Below, piece by piece: positions 57,646-64,000 of a stretch of 64,000 bases of DNA. Below the pieces are notes generated by a model. That model was not told the origin of the DNA. It was given only the letters and a program-made list of their open reading frames with translations, and ran no database searches. A program made the translations under genes and the position numbers. Origin of the DNA: 188UL27-1 sp038526275 (GTDB lineage: Bacteria > Pseudomonadota > Alphaproteobacteria > Rhodobacterales > Rhodobacteraceae); the NCBI GenBank assembly GCA_038526275.1, contig JBCBGY010000001.1:19188-83187 (forward strand), given 5' to 3'. The stretch's first letter is position 1. Each line of letters begins with the position of its first letter.

Positions 57646-59052
57646 ATGACCAATAGCAGTGACGCGCCAGACGGCGCAAACCAGATGTGGGGCGGTCGTT
57701 TCGCCGCCGGTCCCGATGCCATCATGGAGGCCATCAACGCCTCCATCGGTTTCGACCAGCGCCTGGCGCGTCAGGATATCGAAGGTTCCCGCGCCCATGC
57801 AGCAATGCTCGCCCATCAGGGTATTGTGACGTCTAATGATGCAGAAGCAATCCGGGAAGGGCTGCTCACTGTCTTGTCAGAGATCAAGGCCGGAAAGTTT
57901 GTTTTCGATGCGGGTCTCGAAGACATCCACATGAATGTGGAAGCGCGGCTCACGGAGCTTATTGGCCCCGCAGCGGGGCGTTTGCACACGGCCCGTTCGA
58001 GGAACGACCAGATCGCGACGGATTTTCGCCTTTGGGTGCGGGACCAATGCGATGCGGCGATCGCCGGGATTGAGGCCCTGATGAAGGCTCTGCTGATCCA
58101 GGCCGAAGCCGGTGCCGACTGGGTCATGCCCGGTTTCACCCATCTTCAGGTCGCGCAACCGGTAACATGGGGCCATCACATGTTGGCCTATGTCGAGATG
58201 CTTTCCCGCGATGCCTCGCGCTTTCGGGATGCCAGGGCAAGGATGAACGAATCTCCCTTGGGCGCCGCAGCACTGGCCGGAACCTCGTTTCCCATCGACC
58301 GGGAAATGACCGCCAAAGCCCTGGGGTTCGACCGGCCTGCGGCCAATTCGCTTGATGCGGTCAGCGACCGGGATTTCGCCATGGAGTTTCTGGCGGCGTC
58401 CGCGATTTGTGCCAGCCACCTTAGCCGGTTGTCCGAAGAACTGGTGATCTGGTCCTCGGCCCAGTTCCGGTTCGTGACCTTGTCAGACCGCTTTTCTACT
58501 GGCTCTTCGATCATGCCACAGAAGAAAAACCCTGATGCCGCCGAGTTGATCCGCGCCAAGATCGGGCGCATCACCGGGGCGTTGGTCGCCTTGCTGACGG
58601 TGATGAAAGGACTGCCCCTGACCTATTCCAAGGACATGCAGGAAGATAAGGAAGTGGTCTTCGATGCCGCCGACACTTTGATGCTGAGCCTTGCCGCGAT
58701 GACGGGCATGGTCGGCGATATGTCAGCCAATCGCGATGCTCTGGCGATGGCTGCCAGCGCCGGTTTCTCGACGGCTACCGATTTGGCCGATTGGCTGGTG
58801 CGCACGCTGGACTTGCCGTTCCGAGAAGCCCATCATGTCACCGGATCACTGGTCGGGCTGGCCGAGGTCGGTAATGTGGACCTTCCGGATTTGACCCTTG
58901 AGCAGATGCAATCCGTAGAGCCGCGCATCACAGCTGATGTTTATTCAGTTCTTGGAGTGGAAAATTCCGTCGCGAGCCGTACGTCCTATGGCGGAACAGC
59001 ACCCGCAAATGTGCGCGTGCAGATTGCCCGCTGGACGGAGACTTTGGCATGA
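57646..59052 (+). CDS. argH: Argininosuccinate lyase
   Basis: The last enzyme of arginine biosynthesis, 468 residues, cleaving argininosuccinate to arginine and fumarate. Family signature TGSSIMPQKKNPDAAE includes the catalytic serine loop; HTARSRNDQIATDFRLW and GFTHLQVAQPVTWGHH are also present. Its stop overlaps the next gene's ATG by four bases (ATGA), so argH, the lipoprotein and DUF2834 genes are coupled and lead towards lysA. Confidence 0.97.
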   Translation: MTNSSDAPDGANQMWGGRFAAGPDAIMEAINASIGFDQRLARQDIEGSRAHAAMLAHQGIVTSNDAEAIREGLLTVLSEIKAGKFVFDAGLEDIHMNVEARLTELIGPAAGRLHTARSRNDQIATDFRLWVRDQCDAAIAGIEALMKALLIQAEAGADWVMPGFTHLQVAQPVTWGHHMLAYVEMLSRDASRFRDARARMNESPLGAAALAGTSFPIDREMTAKALGFDRPAANSLDAVSDRDFAMEFLAASAICASHLSRLSEELVIWSSAQFRFVTLSDRFSTGSSIMPQKKNPDAAELIRAKIGRITGALVALLTVMKGLPLTYSKDMQEDKEVVFDAADTLMLSLAAMTGMVGDMSANRDALAMAASAGFSTATDLADWLVRTLDLPFREAHHVTGSLVGLAEVGNVDLPDLTLEQMQSVEPRITADVYSVLGVENSVASRTSYGGTAPANVRVQIARWTETLA

Positions 59053-59231
59053 GGCGGATTGGATCTCTTTTGATCGTAATAGGGCTCGCTGGATGCGGTG
59101 TGGACGGTGAACCGACCCGCCCGGAGGTCACGACAACGCTTGGTATCGGGGTCGGATCGGATGGTCAGGTCAAGACCCGGGCGCAAACCCGTCTCGATTC
59201 AGGTGGCTTTGGGGTCAGCCTGGGCCTGTGA
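59049..59231 (+). CDS. Small lipoprotein between argH and lysA
   Basis: A 60-residue lipoprotein: signal MRRIGSLLIVIG with lipobox LAGC (Cys16) followed by GVDGEPTRPE. The position next to lysA and the GCGxxGxxxxP start of the mature part resemble the LptM/LppL small lipoproteins that assist the LPS-transport complex in other proteobacteria, but the tail differs, so this is only a possibility. It overlaps argH (ATGA) and the DUF2834 gene (GTGA). Confidence 0.7.
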   Translation: MRRIGSLLIVIGLAGCGVDGEPTRPEVTTTLGIGVGSDGQVKTRAQTRLDSGGFGVSLGL

Positions 59232-59557
59232 CAAGCGGTTTCATGCGGTACATCTATCTGGGGCTTGCCATCTGGGGCGCGATCCATCCGATGTACTACT
59301 TTGTCAGTTGGTTCAATGCGAATGGCTGGTCTCTGACCGGGCTCATCGACAGCTGGTATGTGCACGACGGAACGACCGGCCTAGTCTGGGATCTGACGAT
59401 TGCTGCCCTTGCGTTAACCCTCTGGATCATGGTTGAGGCGATCAGCCGCAAGGATTGGCTCTCCCTGGTTGCCGTACCAGCCATTTATGGCATTGGCGTC
59501 AGCTGCGGCCTGCCCCTTTACTTGTTTCTTCGCTGCAGACGTCAATCCGCCGACTGA
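59228..59557 (+). CDS. DUF2834 membrane protein
   Basis: A 109-residue protein with three hydrophobic segments: YIYLGLAIWGAIHPMYYF, GLVWDLTIAALALTLWIMVEA and LVAVPAIYGIGVSCGLPLYLF. This fits DUF2834. A GTG start at 59228 overlaps the lipoprotein stop; ATG 59243 is an alternative. Unknown function. Repeat copy D lies downstream. Confidence 0.8.
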   Translation: MTSGFMRYIYLGLAIWGAIHPMYYFVSWFNANGWSLTGLIDSWYVHDGTTGLVWDLTIAALALTLWIMVEAISRKDWLSLVAVPAIYGIGVSCGLPLYLFLRCRRQSAD

Positions 59558-59640
59558 GGTAGCCGCTATTAAATTGAGGCGCTTGCGCGCCACGCCATTC
59601 TCCATCTGGGACATCGAACAAACCATCAAAAAGCGCCAGC

Positions 59641-59720
59641 CGCGCGCCGCGCGCGCGGCCGGGCCCAACGCAGGGGGCCCGCGGCTATGCCGCGTCGCCC
59701 ACTGGGGCGGGAGAGCTTCC
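59641..59720 (-). repeat. Intergenic repeat, copy D
   Basis: Reads hairpin CCGCGCGC-cgc-GCGCGCGG, linker GCCGGGCCCAACGC, hairpin CGCGGC-tat-GCCGCG and GGGGCGGGAGAGC. Unlike the other copies it separates two genes on the same strand, ending 80 bases before the lysA start. Confidence 0.8.
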
Positions 59721-59800
59721 GGTCTGTCTGCGCGCAACAGACGATTGCACCGCTCCCTCCGTCTGGTATCAGGCGCAGGTTGACCAATGGAGTGCCGGGT

Positions 59801-61066
59801 TTGGACCATTTTCTCTACCGCCACCGAAAGTTGCATGCCGAAGATGTCGCGATCACCGACATTGCCAAAGCAGTCGGTACGCCATTCTATTGCTACTCCA
59901 CAGCTACGCTCCAGAGGCACTACGGATTGTTTGAAGAGGCGCTCGAGGGTCTCGACCACACGATTTGCTACGCGATGAAGTCAGCATCAAACCAAGCTCT
60001 ATTGACCTTTCTCGCCAGTCTCGGCGCGGGGATGGATGTGGTTTCGGGCGGCGAATATGCCCGAGCGAAAGCGGCAGGCGTATCGGGAGACCGTATTGTC
60101 TTCTCCGGCGTGGGCAAAACGGAAAGCGAAATGCGTCTCGCGTTGAATGGGGGCGTTCGCCAGTTCAACATCGAGAGCGAACCCGAAATGGAACGGTTGA
60201 ACCAGGTGGCTAGTGCCATGGGGAAGACAGCGCCCATCACCATTCGCGTAAATCCCGACGTCGATGCGCGTACGCATGAAAAGATCTCCACCGGTAAGAA
60301 GGAAGACAAGTTCGGCATCCCGATCAGCCGGGCCAGGGAAGTGTATGCCCGAGCGGCTCAACTGCCCGGTTTGCGGATTGTCGGGATCGACGTCCATATT
60401 GGCAGTCAGCTGACAGATTTGGAGCCATTTGAGCAGGCCTATCGTAAGGTCGCCGATCTGACTCTGGCCCTGCGCGCGGATGGTCACGAAATCTCGCGCC
60501 TCGATCTGGGGGGCGGCCTAGGTATACCTTATGCACGTTCCAATGAAGCGCCGCCATTGCCGCTCGAATATGGGGCCATGATCAAGCGAACGGTCGGCCA
60601 TCTGGGCTGTGAGGTTGAGATCGAGCCGGGACGTCTTATCTCTGGCAATGCAGGCATTATGGTATCGCAGGTGATTTACGTGAAATCCGGAGAAGATCGC
60701 GACTTCTTGATCCTCGACGGCGCCATGAACGACCTGATCCGGCCGGCCATGTATGGCGCCTATCACGACATCGTCCCAGTGGCAGAGCCGCGCCCGGGTT
60801 TGCCGCAGGCCACCTACGATATTGTCGGGCCGGTTTGTGAATCAGGCGACACATTTGCGAAATCTCGCGAAATGCCGCCCGTCACAGCGGGTGATTTGGT
60901 GGCATTTCGCTCTGCGGGTGCCTATGGCGCGGTCATGGCCTCGGAATATAACTCCAGGCCCTTGATCCCAGAGGTGCTTGTGCGCGACGATCAATTCGCC
61001 GTCATTCGCCATCGACCTACCTATGATGAGATGATCGCGCGCGATACAGTTCCGGAATGGCTGTAG
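59801..61066 (+). CDS. lysA: Diaminopimelate decarboxylase
   Basis: A PLP-dependent enzyme of 421 residues, the last step of lysine synthesis. The PLP lysine is in CYAMKSASNQALL; HIGSQLTDLEPFEQ, LDLGGGLGIPY, EPGRLISGNAG and GPVCESGDTFA are the remaining active-site blocks. The protein begins LDHFLYRHRKLHAEDV, and related proteins start at this point; the codon is TTG 59801 with GGAG eight bases upstream. No ATG exists nearby in frame: the first is at 59687, inside copy D of the repeat, and would add 38 unrelated residues. Confidence 0.94.
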   Translation: MDHFLYRHRKLHAEDVAITDIAKAVGTPFYCYSTATLQRHYGLFEEALEGLDHTICYAMKSASNQALLTFLASLGAGMDVVSGGEYARAKAAGVSGDRIVFSGVGKTESEMRLALNGGVRQFNIESEPEMERLNQVASAMGKTAPITIRVNPDVDARTHEKISTGKKEDKFGIPISRAREVYARAAQLPGLRIVGIDVHIGSQLTDLEPFEQAYRKVADLTLALRADGHEISRLDLGGGLGIPYARSNEAPPLPLEYGAMIKRTVGHLGCEVEIEPGRLISGNAGIMVSQVIYVKSGEDRDFLILDGAMNDLIRPAMYGAYHDIVPVAEPRPGLPQATYDIVGPVCESGDTFAKSREMPPVTAGDLVAFRSAGAYGAVMASEYNSRPLIPEVLVRDDQFAVIRHRPTYDEMIARDTVPEWL

Positions 61067-61086
61067 CTCAACCCTAGAGGTACTTT

Positions 61087-63753
61087 ATGGACTCCAAGGC
61101 CAACCAAACCGACAAGACACCGGAAGACGACGCCGAGGCCAGCGCAGCCCGTCGGGCGGCATTGGGTTATCTGTCGCAGCCGGTTGGCCTGACCCGACTT
61201 GGAATGGTGGCGGAGCGCGCGGCGCGCGCATTCTGGCCGTTCATCACCGTTTTGTTTCTGGCGGTTGCCGCGATATTTTTCGGTCTGCATGAAACTGGCG
61301 CGCTCGAACTTATTTGGTTTGCTGGCCTCGTCGCGATCGGTGCGGCTGGATGGACGCTTTACACCGGCATCACGACGTTCCGCTGGCCGTCGCGCCGCGA
61401 TGCGGCGGACCGACTGGACGAAACCCTGCCTGGCCGACCGATCCAAACGCTGGCTGACACCCAAGCCATAGGTGCCACCGATGCGGCCTCGGTGGCGGTG
61501 TGGCGCGCCCACGTCATCCGAATGGCCAACCGTCTGAAAGGCATTCGCCCGGTCAAGCCCGATATGGCTCTGTCGCAGCGCGACCCGTATGCCTTTCGTT
61601 ATGTTGCACTCACGGCTTTTGTGCTTGCCCTGCTCTTTGGATCGGTTTGGCGTATTGCGACCGTCGGCGAGGCAGCTCTAGGACAGACAGCAACTGCCGC
61701 AGTGGCCGGTCCGTCCTGGGAAGGATGGGTTGAGCCTCCGGCCTACACGGGCAAGCCGAGCCTTTATTTGAATGATATCGCTGAAGGCCCGCTGGAAGTT
61801 CCGGCAGGCAGCACCGTTAGTCTGCGCCTTTATGGCGAGGTCGGTGCCCTAACCATTGCCGAAACGGTCTCGGGCCGGATCGGAGAGGTTGAGCCTGCAT
61901 CGAGCCCTCAGCATTTGTTCGAAATCACACAAAACGGCGCAATCAGCATTTCCGGCCCGGGCGGGCGAACCTGGGATATCTCGCTCCTGCCAGACCTACC
62001 ACCATCGGTCGCCCTAGACGGCGCGGTGCAGCGGGAACCCAATGGCCAGATGAGCCAGCCTTTCCTGGCAACAGATGATTACGGGATTGTGGCAGGCTCC
62101 GCTCAATTTACTCTGGATTTGGACTCCCTGACACGCCAGCACGGATTGGCGGTGGATCCCGAACCACGCGATCCGATCGTGGTCGATCTGCCGATGCCGA
62201 TCTCTGGTGATCGCCGGGAGTTCACCGAAAACCTCGTCGACAACTTTTCCAAACATCCCTGGGCTGGCCTTCCCGTTCGGCTCGAATTGTTCGTTCAAGA
62301 TGAAGGTGGCTTGGAAGGGGTCTCTGTTCCGGAAGTCATGCCATTGCCGGGTCGGCGCTTCTTCGATCCGCTGGCGGCTGCCCTGATCGAGCAGCGACGT
62401 GATCTTCTGTGGGCGCGTGCTAATGGCGGACGCGTCGCCCAAGTTCTCCGGGCTGTCTCTCACCGTCCCGACGACATATTCCGCGACAGTTCCGCGTATC
62501 TACAATTGCGGATCGCGCTCAGCCGGTTGGAGGCTGGTGTCACCGCAGGGATCACGCCTGAATTGCAAGAAGAGATTGCCGAAGCCTTGTGGGTGATTGC
62601 CTTGGGACTGGAGGAAGGCGACCTGTCTTCGGCGCTTGATCGGCTTCGGCGGATCCAAGACCAGTTGAGCGAGGCCATTCGAAACGGCGCCAGCGAAGAA
62701 GAGATCGCAGAGCTCATGCGAGAGCTTCAAGAAGCGATGCAGGACTACATGCGCCAGCTCGCCCAGCAACAGCAGCAGAATGGGCAGCAGCAGCAACAAA
62801 TGTCGGAAAATGCGCAAACGATCACAGGCGATCAATTGCAGCAAATGCTCGACCGGTTGCAGCAGCTCATGGAAGAAGGCCGGATGGCCGAGGCCCAAGA
62901 GCTGTTGGACCAGCTCAATCAGATGATGGAAAATATGCAGGTCACCCAGGGCCAGCAAGGTCAGGGTGGGCAAAGCCCGGGTCAGCAAGCTATGGAAGGG
63001 CTTGCTGAGACGCTTCGCGAGCAGCAGGGCTTGTCCGACGAAGCTTTCCGCGATTTGCAGGAACAGTTCAATCCAGGCGCCAATCAGGGCCAAAGCCAAC
63101 AGAACCAGGGCCGCGACGGTCAGCAGGGGCGTGGCCAGCAGCATAGCGAAGGGGGCCAGGGGCAAGGTCAGGGCCAACAGCCGGGTCAACCGCAACAGCC
63201 CGGTCAAGGCCAGGGCCAGCAACAGGCCGAGGAAGGCCAAGGTGGTCCCAACGCCGGTGATCTGGCGCAGCGGCAGCGTTCGCTCCGTCAGGAGCTACAG
63301 CGCCAGCAACAGAACCTGCCCGGCGCGGGCACGGAGCAAGGGGATGCCGCCCGTCGCTCGCTTGATGATGCAGGTCGGGCCATGGATCGGGCCGAAGAAG
63401 ACCTGCGCAACGACAACCTTTCCGGTGCGATCGACAATCAGGCCCAGGCGATGGACGCGCTTCGGGAAGGGATGCGGAACCTTGGAGAGGCACTCGCACA
63501 GCAGCAGCAACGCGGCCAACCCGGTCAGCAAGGCGAGGCAGTTGGGCAAGCTGATCCCGATGGGCAGCGTGATCCGTTAGGCCGGGATCGCGGCCCAGAA
63601 GGTACGATGGGCACCGAAGAGAACTTGCTGCAAGGTGATGACGTTTACCGTCGGGCGCGGGATTTGCTGGATGAAATCCGCCGGCGGTCCAGCGATCAGG
63701 AACGCCCAAGCGACGAGTTGGAGTATCTCAAACGTTTGCTTGAACGGTTTTAG
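61087..63753 (+). CDS. TIGR02302/DUF4175 family protein
   Basis: An 888-residue protein. Two hydrophobic segments near residues 50-95 (FWPFITVLFLAVAAIFFGL and LIWFAGLVAIGAAGWTLY) and one near 170 anchor it in the membrane; a periplasmic region follows. From about residue 555 to 820 it is glutamine- and glycine-rich, with coiled-coil stretches (AQQQQQNGQQQQQ, GQGQQPGQPQQPGQGQGQQ) and a final helical domain (DVYRRARDLLDEIRRRSSD). The pattern is that of the TIGR02302 family of alphaproteobacteria, whose function is unknown. It follows lysA by 20 bases. Confidence 0.88.
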   Translation: MDSKANQTDKTPEDDAEASAARRAALGYLSQPVGLTRLGMVAERAARAFWPFITVLFLAVAAIFFGLHETGALELIWFAGLVAIGAAGWTLYTGITTFRWPSRRDAADRLDETLPGRPIQTLADTQAIGATDAASVAVWRAHVIRMANRLKGIRPVKPDMALSQRDPYAFRYVALTAFVLALLFGSVWRIATVGEAALGQTATAAVAGPSWEGWVEPPAYTGKPSLYLNDIAEGPLEVPAGSTVSLRLYGEVGALTIAETVSGRIGEVEPASSPQHLFEITQNGAISISGPGGRTWDISLLPDLPPSVALDGAVQREPNGQMSQPFLATDDYGIVAGSAQFTLDLDSLTRQHGLAVDPEPRDPIVVDLPMPISGDRREFTENLVDNFSKHPWAGLPVRLELFVQDEGGLEGVSVPEVMPLPGRRFFDPLAAALIEQRRDLLWARANGGRVAQVLRAVSHRPDDIFRDSSAYLQLRIALSRLEAGVTAGITPELQEEIAEALWVIALGLEEGDLSSALDRLRRIQDQLSEAIRNGASEEEIAELMRELQEAMQDYMRQLAQQQQQNGQQQQQMSENAQTITGDQLQQMLDRLQQLMEEGRMAEAQELLDQLNQMMENMQVTQGQQGQGGQSPGQQAMEGLAETLREQQGLSDEAFRDLQEQFNPGANQGQSQQNQGRDGQQGRGQQHSEGGQGQGQGQQPGQPQQPGQGQGQQQAEEGQGGPNAGDLAQRQRSLRQELQRQQQNLPGAGTEQGDAARRSLDDAGRAMDRAEEDLRNDNLSGAIDNQAQAMDALREGMRNLGEALAQQQQRGQPGQQGEAVGQADPDGQRDPLGRDRGPEGTMGTEENLLQGDDVYRRARDLLDEIRRRSSDQERPSDELEYLKRLLERF

Positions 63754-63867
63754 AGCGTCGCGTTCTCTGGCACTAGGCTCTTACGCGAAACCCTGAAACC
63801 TTCCTGTTTCCGGTTAAGGGCGCATGGCATTAGCTGATCCCGCGCCGCGTTTTCGGGGCTGAATGGA

Positions 63868-63900
63868 TGCCTCCGGCGGGGGATCTTTTTGCCGATAAGA
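63868..63900 (+). repeat. Intergenic repeat, end-box fragment F
   Basis: GATGCCTCCGGCGGG then TTTTT and GCCGATAAGA corresponds to the end box of copies A and B (GCCTCCGGCGGGTTTTTTGGCCAACAAG) without the hairpin part. It lies between two convergent genes. Confidence 0.6.
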
Positions 63901-63914
63901 CTGGAAGAAGCGCT

Positions 63915-64000
63915 TTAGCTTTCGTCGCCCAGACGGGCTTCGACGGCTTGCATCAAGGTGTTGTCCAGCCAGGCTCGGCCATCATTGACCGCCGTTACAT
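63915..64000 (-). CDS. Unidentified protein, C-terminal 27 residues only
   Basis: A minus-strand frame is open from the window edge to TAA at 63917-63915 and ends LMQAVEARLGDES. The codon use fits the genome and the convergent arrangement with repeat F supports a real gene, but the fragment is too short to identify. Confidence 0.45.
   Translation of the reverse strand, partial: VTAVNDGRAWLDNTLMQAVEARLGDES

Noticed and set aside
62760..63560. CAG/CAA-rich tract looking like a repeat expansion
   Set aside because: It is the in-frame Gln/Gly-rich region typical of the TIGR02302 protein, with irregular units rather than perfect repeats.

Overview
The window reads as chromosomal DNA of a marine alphaproteobacterium of the Rhodobacterales (Roseobacter-type). 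The evidence is GC-rich sequence with strong third-position bias and a set of genes typical of that group: L-malyl-CoA lyase (mcl1), phbA/phbB, a choline-binding protein, a gene-transfer-agent-type spike base protein, a TIGR02302/DUF4175 protein, Lin0512 proteins and an argH-lipoprotein-DUF2834-lysA string. No insertion sequence, prophage, CRISPR array or rRNA operon was found. There is one tRNA, tRNA-Arg(CCT).

Layout. 1-7.5 kb is a plus-strand surface-polysaccharide/protein-sorting locus: the end of an outer-membrane beta-barrel, a fused exosortase-EpsI protein (XrtD type), a rhomboid protease fused to a PPP-type phosphatase, mannose-1-P guanylyltransferase/isomerase, GDP-mannose (or UDP-sugar) dehydrogenase and a GT4 glycosyltransferase. 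It ends tail-to-tail with a lone spike base gene. A likely exosortase substrate lies 50 kb away at 56.3 kb. 8-13.4 kb holds a class II aldolase, an SDR protein, a purine-salvage pair (ade, amn) and HU. 13.5-16.6 kb holds an EamA exporter, a CcdA/thioredoxin pair, a cupin and the tRNA. 16.8-23.5 kb holds an unknown beta-rich protein, a divergent DUF4198/HupE pair whose 5' ends overlap, an orphan choX, an FMN reductase and two Lin0512 paralogues.

23.7-28 kb is a giant RTX-type secreted nuclease with an internal tandem duplication. 28.2-32.3 kb is an ynjF-B-C-D ABC transporter/phosphatidyltransferase operon. 32.4-39.5 kb holds a CheB-CheR-PAS protein without a kinase domain, a sulfotransferase, an AraC/GyrI regulator, a DUF2161 nuclease-fold protein and mcl1. 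40-50 kb is an alpha-galactoside utilisation regulon. Its minus-strand operon runs binding protein, permease, MmcQ/YjbR protein, permease, GH36 alpha-galactosidase, SDR dehydrogenase, dgoK, dgoA. The divergent IclR regulator and MalK-type ATPase complete it, and the shared intergenic region holds a good promoter with an operator-like palindrome downstream. Together these genes would import alpha-galactosides, hydrolyse them and send galactose through a De Ley-Doudoroff route. The lactonase and galactonate dehydratase are not in the window.

50-64 kb holds polyprenyl synthase, DUF2007, a TrmN6-like methyltransferase, YdcH, phbB/phbA, an EAL phosphodiesterase, tag, the putative exosortase substrate, a TlpA-like thioredoxin, argH, a small lipoprotein, DUF2834, lysA and the TIGR02302 protein.

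The most interesting structure outside genes is a family of about 80-110 bp intergenic repeats (copies near 18.1, 21.3, 57.0 and 59.7 kb, fragment at 63.9 kb). Its two hairpins change sequence between copies but keep pairing, around a fixed GCC(GG/AC)GCCCAACGC linker. Four of the five lie between convergent genes, which suggests a shared bidirectional 3'-end or terminator element. The most interesting protein architecture is the rhomboid-phosphatase fusion beside the exosortase.
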